This document shows, piece by piece, positions 1 to 8,295 of a stretch of 64,000 bases of DNA. The stretch comes from CAKRJP01 sp963597615 (GTDB lineage: Bacteria > Bacillota > Clostridia > Lachnospirales > Lachnospiraceae), in the NCBI GenBank assembly GCA_963597615.1, contig CAVBQS010000053.1, positions 124,001 through 188,000 of the forward strand. Direction: 5' to 3'. The translations under genes and the position numbers were made by a program. Below the pieces are notes generated by a model. The model saw nothing but the letters and a program-made list of their open reading frames with translations, was not told the origin of the DNA and did not search any database. Numbering within the stretch: position 1 is the first letter of the stretch; each line of letters opens with the position of its first letter.

Positions 1-489
1 GGTACTCAGTACACGGAATCCCTGATCTGCCATTCCTAAGAGGTGATAACCACCGTCGGTGTAGACCTGACTAATAAGGCTACTGAATTCTGGATCATCT
101 AGTTTTTCACGGCAATCATCCAAAGAATCAAATACACAGGGAAGATCGAATACCGCCAAATCACTCATGAAAGATACCTGAGGAGCTGTATTTTGCACAA
201 CAAATGGAATATCTCCATCGGCACAGGTTTCAAGAAGATCTCTATCTCCTCCTAGAGTAGAGTTGGGATAAACTTGAATCTTCATACGGCCATCGCTAAG
301 ATCTGATACTTCTTCTGCAAATTTTTCTGCGAAGATCTGAGTAACAGTATCTTCAGGACTAGCAGTTGCTAAAGGCCAGGAATAACGCTGTTCGCCACTT
401 GTTTCAGTGCTACTACAGCTACTTAACACCAAAGAAAAGGATGTAAGCAATAGAGGAATACATGTTTTGATTAATCTTGATTTCTTCAT
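1..489 (-). CDS. dctP: TRAP transporter substrate-binding lipoprotein DctP (partial, N-terminal part)
   Basis: This is the solute-binding subunit of a tripartite ATP-independent periplasmic (TRAP) carrier; the C-terminal half lies beyond the window edge. The 163 visible residues begin with a basic, hydrophobic signal peptide ending in a lipobox L22-S-S-C25, so the protein should be lipid-anchored on the outer face of the membrane. After that come typical DctP features: a leading beta strand, a helix with AEKFAEEV, and KIQVYPNSTLGGDRDLLE around residues 74-92. The start is an ATG preceded by GGAGGTAC. It follows dctM by 10 bases, so it is the last gene of a dctQ-dctM-dctP operon. The substrate cannot be read from the sequence; a carboxylic or sugar acid is usual for the family. 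Confidence 0.9.
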   Translation of the reverse strand, partial: MKKSRLIKTCIPLLLTSFSLVLSSCSSTETSGEQRYSWPLATASPEDTVTQIFAEKFAEEVSDLSDGRMKIQVYPNSTLGGDRDLLETCADGDIPFVVQNTAPQVSFMSDLAVFDLPCVFDSLDDCREKLDDPEFSSLISQVYTDGGYHLLGMADQGFRVLST

Positions 490-499
490 TATGTACCTC

Positions 500-1789
500 C
501 TAGACCAGTGCCAGTGAGATGGCAGGAATAAATGTAATCAATAACAGTGCAATTAGGAAGAGACCAATCATGGCAATGGATTTCTTTGCAATAGCCATAA
601 CTGGAACGTCTGTCAGGGAACTTGCCACAAAAAGGTTTACTCCGATCGGAGGAGTAACAAATCCGATGGCAAGGTTTACAACCATGATGACACCAAATTG
701 AATGGAGTCCATACCAATTGCTTCTACAATCGGGAGAAGAATTGGTGTGATAATTAAAATTGCAGGGGTAGTATCCATAACCATACCTACAACCAGTAAG
801 AATAGGTTGATTACTAAGAGGATTGCCACTGGACTATGGAAGTTATTTAAGATAAATTCGCTGACAGTCTGTGGTACCTGCATAAGAGTCAGGACTCTGG
901 AGAATGCTGTGGAAGCTGCAAGGATAAAGAGAATCGGAGTGTAGGTCCGAATGGCTTCAACAAGAATCTCCCAAAGGTCTTTGACCTTAATGGTTCTATA
1001 GATAAATAAGCTGACAATCAATGCATAGAACACAGAAATAACTGCTGCCTCAGTAGGAGAGGCGACACCACTATAGATACAACCTAAAATAATAACTGGG
1101 CTTAAAAGAGCAAAAAAGCTGTCTTTTAATACGTTCAGTAAGCCTTTTTTGTGAAGGGTATCGATTTCTGTACGGATTTTTTCTTTATCTTCACCGTATT
1201 TTACACAGTGATAGATTGCATATAACATTAGCAGAAGTCCGATTAAAATACCTGGGATAATTCCTGCCAGGAACAAATTGCTGACAGAAGCGCCTGAGGC
1301 CATTCCGTACATAATAAAAGGAATACTTGGAGGGATAATAACTCCAAGACCACCGGCTACGGCCACAATGGAAGTGGAGAATACCAAGTCATATCCTAAA
1401 GAAGTAAGGATTGGAATGGTCATACTTCCTACAGCCGCTACAGTGGCTGGTGCAGATCCGGAAATCGCTCCGTAAAACAAACAGGTGACAATAACTGCAC
1501 AGGGAATACCGGCAGTAAATCTTCCTAAAAAGTAGGAGAATACATCAAATAATTTTTTTGAAATTCCACCCTTTGCCATAAGAATTCCTGAGAGAACAAA
1601 CATAGGAACGGCTAAAAGGGGGAAAGAATCTAATCCTCCAAACATGGCGCGGATCAGATATTTTGCGCCCACAGTGAAAGAAGGATCAAACACAGAAGGG
1701 AGCACTGCTGTAATTCCAAGGGTAATGGATACAGGTATTGCTATGACAAGCAATACCACAAATATTATAAATAATAGTGCTACTGGCAT
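500..1789 (-). CDS. dctM: TRAP transporter large permease DctM
   Basis: This is the large membrane subunit that carries out sodium-coupled import of the ligand delivered by DctP. Its 429 residues are the normal DctM length and are almost entirely hydrophobic, with about 12 membrane segments. The DctM signatures are present: an N-terminal hydrophobic helix, the FVLSGILMAKGGIS stretch near residues 64-77, GAISGSAPATVAAVGSM near 107-123, and a C-terminal GFVTPPIGVNLFVASS near 374-389. The start codon has a GGAG box placed over the end of dctQ, 5 bases upstream, which suggests translational coupling. It is distinct from the second DctM at 35,135. Substrate unknown. Confidence 0.93.
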   Translation of the reverse strand: MPVALLFIIFVVLLVIAIPVSITLGITAVLPSVFDPSFTVGAKYLIRAMFGGLDSFPLLAVPMFVLSGILMAKGGISKKLFDVFSYFLGRFTAGIPCAVIVTCLFYGAISGSAPATVAAVGSMTIPILTSLGYDLVFSTSIVAVAGGLGVIIPPSIPFIMYGMASGASVSNLFLAGIIPGILIGLLLMLYAIYHCVKYGEDKEKIRTEIDTLHKKGLLNVLKDSFFALLSPVIILGCIYSGVASPTEAAVISVFYALIVSLFIYRTIKVKDLWEILVEAIRTYTPILFILAASTAFSRVLTLMQVPQTVSEFILNNFHSPVAILLVINLFLLVVGMVMDTTPAILIITPILLPIVEAIGMDSIQFGVIMVVNLAIGFVTPPIGVNLFVASSLTDVPVMAIAKKSIAMIGLFLIALLLITFIPAISLALV

Positions 1790-1794
1790 AATAG

Positions 1795-2352
1795 TTACTC
1801 CTTATTGGCTTCTATAAATGATTCAGGGGTATTGCGCTCCGGATGAGCCGGATCGTAAACATTTTCGCCCCGGGAAATTCGAAATTCGATAATCCATCGC
1901 TGGAGGACTCGGAAGGCAACCAAAACAAAGGAAAAGAGGGGGGCTGCCTGAATATAGTACATAGGAATCTGACAAGCAGGAGATAACTGCCCACTTTGAA
2001 CTGCCGACATCATATAGGAATAAGCAAAGGGAATCATATATAAGAAAAATATAAGCTCGAAGGTATGATTCACTACTTTGAATAAAGCCTTTCCTCTTCT
2101 TGGAAAGATGGCGACGAATTGTTCGATTTTAATGGACAGGCACCGTTTGGTACAGTAACTGACACTTAGGAAACCGCTCCAGATAAAGAGGTACCTAGTT
2201 ATTTCTTCTGACCAGGAAAGAGAAATTCCCAGTACGTAGCGGGAGAGAACTTGTACTCCCATGATTAGGGTCATTGCAATTAGGAAGATGACAAGAAGAA
2301 ATTCTTCCAGATTGTGATCCAGCCAACTTAATGCTTTTTTCATAATACTCAC
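1795..2352 (-). CDS. dctQ: TRAP transporter small permease DctQ
   Basis: This is the small membrane subunit that pairs with DctM to form the TRAP translocation unit. At 185 residues it is the usual length and shows four hydrophobic segments, at roughly residues 17-37, 48-65, 87-108 and 130-148. The DctQ hallmark SWSEEITRYLFIWSGFL lies at about residues 46-62. The C-terminal tail is charged and cytoplasmic. It is the first gene of the operon, so the order here is Q-M-P rather than the commoner P-Q-M. A candidate promoter lies 45 to 75 bases upstream. Unlike the dctQ at 34,760, this copy is intact. Confidence 0.9.
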   Translation of the reverse strand: MSIMKKALSWLDHNLEEFLLVIFLIAMTLIMGVQVLSRYVLGISLSWSEEITRYLFIWSGFLSVSYCTKRCLSIKIEQFVAIFPRRGKALFKVVNHTFELIFFLYMIPFAYSYMMSAVQSGQLSPACQIPMYYIQAAPLFSFVLVAFRVLQRWIIEFRISRGENVYDPAHPERNTPESFIEANKE

Positions 2353-2397
2353 CTTTCAATAACATTTACTGTAAAATCAGCATTCTTAACAGTTAAA

Positions 2398-2427
2398 AAT
2401 ATAACATAAACTTTAACACTTTAGCAA
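2398..2427 (-). promoter_or_regulatory. Candidate promoter of the dctQMP operon
   Basis: On the minus strand a TTGCTA element (2422-2427) and TATATT (2398-2403) are separated by 18 bases, about 45 bases before the dctQ start. A small dyad CACTT-N4-AAGTG (2417-2430) overlaps the -35 element and could be an operator. This is a prediction from pattern only. Confidence 0.4.
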
Positions 2428-2476
2428 GTGAAATGGCGGATATTAGCGGTATATTTACTTGTGAATTTTCGTCAGA

Positions 2477-2512
2477 TGAAAAAACTCCGAGGAGGCAAAG
2501 CTCCTCGGAGTT
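2477..2512 (-). terminator. Rho-independent terminator of the hydrolase-GntP operon
   Basis: A perfect 12-base-pair stem (2483-2494 with 2501-2512, core CTCCGAGGAG) has a 6-base loop and is followed on the minus strand by a run of T. It lies 67 bases after the GntP-type permease stop and separates that operon from the TRAP operon. Confidence 0.9.
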
Positions 2513-2578
2513 AATGAATTAAAATTATGATTGTTGCGTATGTTTTTTTGATAGGACCCTATAAATGATAAGGGGATT

Positions 2579-3883
2579 TTAATACATAATCATGGCTACA
2601 ATGACAGCGACTAAAGAACCAACCATTGGTGCAAATACAGAGGTCATAAATACATACCAGTAGCTTTCCGCTAAAGAAAGATCCATCCAGCGAAGCTGTG
2701 CCACCATACCGCCGGCATTTGGCAGAGTATTCATACCAGTTGCGCAGGCAGGAGCCAGTCTGTGAAGGGCGCTGGCACTGGCACCTTTTGCAATAAGTCC
2801 ATCAGAAAGGTGTTCGAAGAACATTGCGATGGCAGAGGTTCCGCTTCCTAAGATACCTGCCAAAATGTTTAATCCTAAGAACTCTGTCAGGTAAGGGTTC
2901 ATCTTAAGTCCCATAACAAAGTCGATAATACTTTGGAAACCAGGGCAAGACTGAAGCACACCGGAGAATCCCAAGATGGCAGCAGCCATAACTGTTGCAC
3001 CGATTCCGTTATTAACTCCTTTTTCCAGGATTTTTGCAACGCTTCCAACTTGTTTGTGACACAGAGCAACAATTACTAGAGAACCGATAAAGAGGCTCAT
3101 TACAACCACTGCATTGGTTTCCATATCTGTAAGGTTAGAAAGGGCAAGAACAAGAACAACAACCAAGATAAATGGAATCAAGGCTACAAAGAAGGATGGA
3201 AGATCATCTCTTGTGGGTTCAATTTTTACTGGTTTGGACTCGTCGATAGCTGTTCCTTCTTTAATGGCAGCTTTTTTTGCTGCATGTACCATGTAGAAGT
3301 AACCAACCCCAAAGGATACAAAAAAGGCAACCCATCCAAGTGCAGGGGCACATCCCATGGAAGTTCCAAGGTACTGGGCTGGCATGATATTTGTAATATT
3401 AATGGCATAAGGAATCATGGCGGAGCAGGTGGCACCGATAAAAATGATTCCAGGAATCATGCGGTAAGGATATCCGGCCTGCTTCATCATAATTGTAGCA
3501 ATAGGAGCTAAAACAAAAAGTACAACGAAACCGGAAACTCCTACATAAACGAAAACAGTTGTAATAAGAGCGATGGATAGAATCACTCGCTTGGCTCCCA
3601 TTTTTTCGGTAACAACATTGGCAATGGATTCAGCACATCCAGAGGCTGCCATAAGTTCGCCGAATACAGCACCGATTACCAGGACAAATACATTGCTTTG
3701 GATAAAGCCTACATAACCGGTAGCATAGGAGCTAAGAGATGACCACCAATCCATCCAACTGGTTAGGATAATAATGAAAGACACTAGGATAGTAGATGTA
3801 AATACATCCAGTCCTTTCCAAATTGCAATTACAAAGATTACTGCTGCTGCCAGCAATCCAAGAACAGAAATAGCTGTTGCCAT
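2579..3883 (-). CDS. GntP-family organic acid permease
   Basis: This is a polytopic secondary carrier of the gluconate:H+ symporter (GntP/DsdX) type. Its 434 residues form about 12 hydrophobic segments. Typical features are the N-terminal VFVLVIGAVFGELMAASGCA stretch near residue 65, a central charged cytoplasmic loop (about residues 205-225), GVLQSCPGFQSIIDFV near 305, and a C-terminal GMNTLPNAGGM near 385. It starts 6 bases after the alpha/beta hydrolase stop and shares its transcript, ending at the terminator at 2,483-2,512. Given the surrounding aroD/aroE genes, a hydroaromatic or related hydroxy acid is a reasonable substrate, but this is inference. Family members also move gluconate, glycerate or D-serine. 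Confidence 0.8.
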   Translation of the reverse strand: MATAISVLGLLAAAVIFVIAIWKGLDVFTSTILVSFIIILTSWMDWWSSLSSYATGYVGFIQSNVFVLVIGAVFGELMAASGCAESIANVVTEKMGAKRVILSIALITTVFVYVGVSGFVVLFVLAPIATIMMKQAGYPYRMIPGIIFIGATCSAMIPYAINITNIMPAQYLGTSMGCAPALGWVAFFVSFGVGYFYMVHAAKKAAIKEGTAIDESKPVKIEPTRDDLPSFFVALIPFILVVVLVLALSNLTDMETNAVVVMSLFIGSLVIVALCHKQVGSVAKILEKGVNNGIGATVMAAAILGFSGVLQSCPGFQSIIDFVMGLKMNPYLTEFLGLNILAGILGSGTSAIAMFFEHLSDGLIAKGASASALHRLAPACATGMNTLPNAGGMVAQLRWMDLSLAESYWYVFMTSVFAPMVGSLVAVIVAMIMY

Positions 3884-3889
3884 AATGAC

Positions 3890-4876
3890 TTATTCCTCAC
3901 TTTCTCCCACAAGGCGAATGTTACCAAGTGGTTTTCTATATGGATTATTACTATTGTAAAAATGTTTATCTAGAAAATCGATACAACGATTGATATTCTC
4001 GTTTGCTTTGATTACCTGTGAGCCATGAGGTTCGTTCTCGAAAAGATCTAATTCGATGCGATCAGAACCGCATACCGCTACAACCTTTTCCTTCATGTAA
4101 ACGGATTGATGATAATCAATGACTAGATCGTTGGTACCATGTTGCATCAGCATGGGCGGACAATTTTTCTTTACATGAGCGATAGGGCTCACTTTTGCAG
4201 TTCTTTCAGGATAGTAAATTGGATTGTAACCTAAAAGGGTAGTAAACATAGAATCGTTGTTCTCGCCATCTCCAGGCATCATACCTTTGCCGGCACCGGT
4301 TTTTAGGCGAATCTCATAGATATCAGATCCAAATTGTTCTGCAGAACAAAGCTCGCTAATGGTGTACCAGGCAATAGCTAAGTTGACTTTCGAGGAGGCC
4401 TTTTCGCCTACGGATAAATCATCCATATCCTCTTCATCTCCGGTAACTGCTAGTAACTGTGTTACCGTACCGCCGGCAGAATTGCCCCATACAGCGAAAC
4501 GATTAGGATCTAGGTTCAATTCCTTAGCATGGGCTCTTAGGTAGCGAATAGCGGCCTTTCCATCGATTAGCTGGGCAGGCCATTTAGCCTCCTGCATTAG
4601 GCGATATTCTACAGTTGCCACTGCATATCCTTGGGTGACAGGCTGGCACATGGATTTGATATAGTGGGTTCGTTTATGGCCGGCGGCAAATGCTCCCCCG
4701 TGAAATACAATTACTAAAGGATAAGGGCCTTGTCCTTCTTCAGGATAAAAGATATCCAGAATCTGATTTTCGGATTCATTTGCATACTGTAAATCCAGTT
4801 TTACACTTGCAAACTGGGTTACATCCATTTCTGGTTCCTTGGCTAGAAATGCTTCTCTGTTGTTAATTTTTTCCAC
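3890..4876 (-). CDS. Alpha/beta hydrolase, carboxylesterase-like (HSL/BD-FAE type)
   Basis: This is a cytoplasmic serine hydrolase of 328 residues with no signal peptide. The oxyanion-hole motif HGG is at residues 59-61, the nucleophile elbow G-N-S-A-G-G at 131-136 (Ser133), and an acid (Asp250) and His284 (in EPHGSQ) complete a plausible triad. The start is a GTG preceded by AGGAGG at good spacing. It lies in an operon with the GntP-type permease, which starts 6 bases downstream. The aroD-MFS transcript ends at a terminator just upstream, so this pair has its own promoter. Because the neighbourhood handles quinate/shikimate-like acids, an esterase releasing such acids from plant conjugates is attractive but unproven. 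It could equally be a general short-chain esterase. Confidence 0.8.
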   Translation of the reverse strand: MEKINNREAFLAKEPEMDVTQFASVKLDLQYANESENQILDIFYPEEGQGPYPLVIVFHGGAFAAGHKRTHYIKSMCQPVTQGYAVATVEYRLMQEAKWPAQLIDGKAAIRYLRAHAKELNLDPNRFAVWGNSAGGTVTQLLAVTGDEEDMDDLSVGEKASSKVNLAIAWYTISELCSAEQFGSDIYEIRLKTGAGKGMMPGDGENNDSMFTTLLGYNPIYYPERTAKVSPIAHVKKNCPPMLMQHGTNDLVIDYHQSVYMKEKVVAVCGSDRIELDLFENEPHGSQVIKANENINRCIDFLDKHFYNSNNPYRKPLGNIRLVGESEE

Positions 4877-4939
4877 TAGATAAACCTCCTAAATGTTTTA
4901 AATTATTTAAAATTGTGCATTTTTTAACATATTAAAACA

Positions 4940-4988
4940 AAAAAACATGCTCATCCATGAACGGCATGCGTAAACACGAATGAGCATG
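4940..4988 (-). terminator. Terminator of the MFS-aroD transcript
   Basis: On the minus strand ATGCTCAT-type arms (4946-4954 with 4980-4988, nine paired bases) enclose a smaller CATG/CATG hairpin and are followed by seven T and more T-rich sequence. It lies 40 bases after the aroD stop. Confidence 0.8.
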
Positions 4989-5027
4989 GGTAAAACCATT
5001 GTTGTAAGTTATAGAACAATAAAACTC

Positions 5028-5789
5028 TTAAAGACTTTTGTGTAATAAGCTAAGTACTGTTTCCAGATCATTAACTCCCATCTGACCAGGAGCAGAAGCC
5101 TTCTTTGCAGCTCCGAAGGTCATAGAAGAACCAAATACCTCGCCACAGAGACGGCTGATTACGCCGGTTCCTGCCATAGACATGGTAATGATTGGACGAT
5201 CTGCATAGTTTGTAGTCATCTCTTCTGTAGCGGCAAGTAAAGTAAGTACATCCTTCTTAGATTGTGGCATAACTGCAATCTTTGGAATATCAGCACCCAT
5301 ATCCTGCATTTTGCGGAGACGGTAAACAATGTCAGACTGGGCTGGTGTTTTGTCAAAGTCGTGATTAGATGCAACAACTTTAACGCCTGCAGCATGGGCT
5401 CCATCGATGATGGTTCTTACCACATCATCACCTGTGAAGATTTCTACATCAATAAGATCAACAAGACCTGTCTGAGCAGCCTTGATGTTTAACTGTGCAT
5501 AGTCCTCTGGGGAGATAGCTTTTTCTCCGCCTTCTTTAGAGGTACGGAAGGTCATAAGGATTGGAGTATTTCCAAGAACCTCACGAAGCTCTTTTAAAAC
5601 ATCCTCAACCTTAGCAAAATCGAAAACGCCCTCGAACCAATCTACACGCCACTCAACAACATCAAGTGGAATAGAGTCAAAAGTTTTTGCTTCGGAAATG
5701 ATATCCTCTTTTGTAACTCCAACGATTGGAACAATGATCTTTGGTACGCCTGTACCGATTTCAATGTCTCTGATTTTAACTGTGTTCAT
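5028..5789 (-). CDS. aroD: 3-dehydroquinate dehydratase, type I
   Basis: This enzyme interconverts 3-dehydroquinate and 3-dehydroshikimate through a Schiff base. Its 253 residues match the family length. The catalytic pair falls exactly at the classical numbering: His143 in S-N-H-D-F-D and Lys170 in DIPKIAVMP. The substrate-binding EWRVDW motif is at residues 46-51. In this window aroD is not with the chorismate pathway genes. It sits 42 bases downstream of an MFS carrier and near a LysR regulator, an enoate-reductase-like oxidoreductase and an aroE paralogue, which suggests a catabolic role on imported quinate or shikimate. A purely biosynthetic role cannot be excluded without the rest of the genome. 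Confidence 0.95.
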   Translation of the reverse strand: MNTVKIRDIEIGTGVPKIIVPIVGVTKEDIISEAKTFDSIPLDVVEWRVDWFEGVFDFAKVEDVLKELREVLGNTPILMTFRTSKEGGEKAISPEDYAQLNIKAAQTGLVDLIDVEIFTGDDVVRTIIDGAHAAGVKVVASNHDFDKTPAQSDIVYRLRKMQDMGADIPKIAVMPQSKKDVLTLLAATEEMTTNYADRPIITMSMAGTGVISRLCGEVFGSSMTFGAAKKASAPGQMGVNDLETVLSLLHKSL

Positions 5790-5831
5790 AACAAACTCTC
5801 CTTTTCGTAGTTGTGAATTCTCTCCTGAAGT

Positions 5832-7046
5832 TTACTCTTCAGTATTAGCAAGTTCTACCATTTTAGAATAACGAAGATTTACAAATAATCCAAGTACTAC
5901 ACCTACTGCAGTAAGTACAATGTTCATAACCATTACCTGTGAAGGCTGCATCTTAGATGCTGCTGTCAGGATTGTATAGTTACAAAGAGAAGATGCGATC
6001 ATAACTAAAGCAGTAACAGTACCTTTGATCTTAGGGAATAACATGTTACATACAGAAGTGGCAATCTGAAGAAGTCCGCCGGCACCAGCCCAACCAATAA
6101 TGAAAGCACCTGCAATCATAAGAGTCTGGCTCTGTCCCATAAGAACTACTACTAAAGTAACTAAACAGATTACTGGGTAAGCAACGATGAAACGTACATC
6201 TTTAATCTTTCTTGTAAGTAAAGCAGTAACAACTAAGGCAATCATGGTACCTGCAGAGTAATAAGTCTGCATAATAGAAGGATCAGCCCAGCCAACGTTC
6301 TCTTTTGCAAAGTTCTGTGCACAGTTTAACCATAACTGGAAGGTACCTGTACATGTGAATCCGATTAAGATCATAGCGATGGATTCGAAAGAGAAGTGAG
6401 TGTGCTTTAAGCTCTCGATCAGTCCCTCTTTCTTACCGGCTGCCTGCATGTCTGCATCTGGAAGTGGGAAGAAGAAGATCAATACACAAAGGATAATGTA
6501 AAGAACTCCGCATCCAATAAATAATGTGTTGTAAGAAGTAAGTCCAGCAGCAGTTGTTGCAACAGTTGCGCCAAGTACGAATGGCAATAACATCTGAGCA
6601 ATAGCGATAAAGAACTTAATACCCATAGTAGCAACACCTGGAGCTTTTTCGATAATCTCTCCAACTGCAGGATAGATACCTGTATCCAGGAATGAGTTAG
6701 CAATACCACCGATGATTGCGCAGATATAAGCGATGGTGTATCCACCGTTTTCACCAGCATTAAATGCCAAAGCAAGACCAATCAGGTAAACTGCGTAGGA
6801 AGCACTACCAATGGCAGTAGAAATTCGACGTCCCAACTTATCAGAAAGTGGTCCGGCAAATGGAAGTGCTACAAGACGTCCCAGTCCTAAAGCTGCAGAG
6901 ATAGCAGTGATGGACATAGCCTCAACACCCCATGAAGCTGCTAAAGCTTCCTTAATTACAGCCTGTCCTAAGATGGAACAGCCAACACCGTGAATGAAAT
7001 AATTTAAGTACATGATTAATGCACTTGGGAAATATTTCTTGTTCAT
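5832..7046 (-). CDS. MFS transporter, probable quinate/shikimate-type carrier
   Basis: This is a major facilitator superfamily carrier of 404 residues with 12 predicted membrane helices. The MFS loop motif reads GPLSDKLGRR near residues 60-69, between helices 2 and 3, and a central cytoplasmic loop with charged residues (about 195-215) splits the two halves. The start is an ATG preceded by GGAGAG. It is the first gene of a two-gene transcript with aroD and is read away from the LysR regulator across a 244-base intergenic region rich in dyads. The position suggests uptake of a hydroaromatic acid, though the substrate is inferred from context only. Confidence 0.85.
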   Translation of the reverse strand: MNKKYFPSALIMYLNYFIHGVGCSILGQAVIKEALAASWGVEAMSITAISAALGLGRLVALPFAGPLSDKLGRRISTAIGSASYAVYLIGLALAFNAGENGGYTIAYICAIIGGIANSFLDTGIYPAVGEIIEKAPGVATMGIKFFIAIAQMLLPFVLGATVATTAAGLTSYNTLFIGCGVLYIILCVLIFFFPLPDADMQAAGKKEGLIESLKHTHFSFESIAMILIGFTCTGTFQLWLNCAQNFAKENVGWADPSIMQTYYSAGTMIALVVTALLTRKIKDVRFIVAYPVICLVTLVVVLMGQSQTLMIAGAFIIGWAGAGGLLQIATSVCNMLFPKIKGTVTALVMIASSLCNYTILTAASKMQPSQVMVMNIVLTAVGVVLGLFVNLRYSKMVELANTEE

Positions 7047-7104
7047 GTTTTCTCTCCTTCATTCTTTTAGATTGTTTTTTGAAACCTCTGTTTTCCACAC
7101 GGTT

Positions 7105-7116
7105 TTGTCACAAACG
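7105..7116. repeat. TTGTCACAAACG element, copy 1
   Basis: This 12-base element contains the dyad TTTGT-C-ACAAA (7104-7114). The same 12 bases recur at 8247-8258, just ahead of the oxidoreductase gene. One copy sits in the leader of the MFS-aroD transcript and the other in the leader of the oxidoreductase gene, so a shared regulator-binding site is plausible. Confidence 0.45.
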
Positions 7117-7138
7117 TTGGAAATGCAGTATGCAGTCT

Positions 7139-7156
7139 GCGTTAAAAAAATAACGC
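7139..7156. repeat. GCGTTA/TAACGC inverted repeat
   Basis: Two 6-base arms (7139-7144 and 7151-7156) flank six A. It lies between the larger palindrome at 7171-7190 and the MFS gene and would form a small hairpin in the leader RNA of the MFS-aroD transcript. Its role is unknown. Confidence 0.35.
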
Positions 7157-7170
7157 CCGGCTTGTTATTA

Positions 7171-7190
7171 TCTTATCAATGTTGATAAGA
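7171..7190. promoter_or_regulatory. Candidate operator: 20-base palindrome in the divergent LysR/MFS intergenic region
   Basis: TCTTATCAATGTTGATAAGA is two 9-base arms around TG. On the minus strand it overlaps a possible TTAGAC-N18-TAAGAT promoter for the MFS gene. It lies about 55 bases before the LysR -10 element (TATAAT, 7245-7250). The location between a LysR gene and its divergent target is typical for a LysR binding site, though the half-site spacing is one base off the usual T-N11-A. Confidence 0.55.
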
Positions 7191-7290
7191 GTCGTCTAAT
7201 GCCTTTGCTTCGGGAAATTAATACACTAAGGCTATTAATTGTGCTATAATAAATACAATCTTTTTAAATACAGAAAAACGAGGTATCAAA

Positions 7291-8226
7291 ATGACTCTAA
7301 ACCAAATATTATATTTCCAAAAAGTGGCAAGATATGAGAATTATCATCATGCGGCGGAAGAGTTGTATGTATCCCAGCCGTCCCTAAGCAGGTCTATGGC
7401 ATCCCTTGAAAGCGAACTGGGGGTAACTCTCTTTGAAAAGGTGGGACGAGGGGTTACTTTGACGAAAGCCGGCAAGTTGTTCTTGGAGTACGTAGATCGT
7501 ATTGTGGAGGACTGTAATGTAGCAATGGATAAGATGCAGGAATTATCTTCCGATGGTGGAAAAATAGATATTGGATATGTCTTTCCACTGGCAGGCTATT
7601 ATGTTCCCCAGAAAGTTCGAAGTTTTTTAAATCAGGAAGAAAATTCCAGTGTAGTCTTTAATTTTTGGCAAAATCATACCCCCGCTATTGAGAAGAAGGT
7701 AAGATCTGGGGAATTGGACATCGGACTTGGAGGATATTTAAAAAGGGAGGATATGGAATTCTTTCCTCTTTTATATCAAGAATTGGTAATCATTACTCCT
7801 GAAGATCATCCCTTAAAGAATGAAGATGCTATTCCCCTAGGTGAGATGGGAAAATATCCTGTAATCGGATATGATCCGGAATCCTGGATGGGAACTTATG
7901 CGAGGCGCTTATTTAAAAAGTACCATATAAGTCCAAATCTTATTGCAGAATGTCCCGATGAATATTCTATTATTGCTATGGTACGAGAAAACTTTGGAAT
8001 TGCCCTTATGCCAAGGACTGATATATTGGCCAGGGCAGATGGAATTACCATTCATAAAATTGAAAACTTAACAATTTATCGGCAGATTTTTATGTTTTGG
8101 ATGAAGGAACGCTACCATCTTCCGGCGGTGGAACGTTTTATTCGATACATGAAAACCCAAGCAGAACCGGAAATTGATAACTTAGGTGTATCGAAATTTT
8201 ACTTGAAAGATATTGTTAATTTTTAG
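7291..8226 (+). CDS. LysR-family transcriptional regulator
   Basis: This is a DNA-binding regulator of 311 residues. The winged helix-turn-helix spans about residues 1-60, with the family pattern AAEELYVSQPSLSRSMASLE at 22-41, and a periplasmic-binding-like effector domain runs from about residue 90 to 295. The start ATG follows a GAGG box and a TATAAT element lies at 7245-7250. It is divergent from MFS-aroD and directly upstream of the oxidoreductase and aroE genes, the standard arrangement for a LysR protein controlling a catabolic cluster. The effector is probably a pathway acid such as quinate, shikimate or a dehydro derivative (inference). Confidence 0.9.
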   Translation: MTLNQILYFQKVARYENYHHAAEELYVSQPSLSRSMASLESELGVTLFEKVGRGVTLTKAGKLFLEYVDRIVEDCNVAMDKMQELSSDGGKIDIGYVFPLAGYYVPQKVRSFLNQEENSSVVFNFWQNHTPAIEKKVRSGELDIGLGGYLKREDMEFFPLLYQELVIITPEDHPLKNEDAIPLGEMGKYPVIGYDPESWMGTYARRLFKKYHISPNLIAECPDEYSIIAMVRENFGIALMPRTDILARADGITIHKIENLTIYRQIFMFWMKERYHLPAVERFIRYMKTQAEPEIDNLGVSKFYLKDIVNF

Positions 8227-8242
8227 TCGTAACGGTTATGAT
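8213..8242 (+). promoter_or_regulatory. Candidate promoter of the oxidoreductase gene
   Basis: TTGTTA (8213-8218) and TATGAT (8237-8242) are 18 bases apart, within and just after the end of the LysR gene. They are followed at once by the repeated TTGTCACAAACG element. Confidence 0.4.
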
Positions 8243-8246
8243 AAAA

Positions 8247-8258
8247 TTGTCACAAACG
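8247..8258. repeat. TTGTCACAAACG element, copy 2
   Basis: This is an exact 12-base match to 7105-7116. It sits immediately downstream of a possible -10 element and 38 bases before the oxidoreductase start, near the expected transcription start, a usual place for an operator. Confidence 0.45.
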
Positions 8259-8295
8259 AAGGATGCTTATCGTTACTAAGGTTAAGGAGACAATT

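Noticed and set aside
8263..8295. Longer N terminus of the OYE-type oxidoreductase
   Set aside because: The extra 11 residues start before the AAGGAGA site and have no family similarity; the usual start MKNKYSKIFEP fits.
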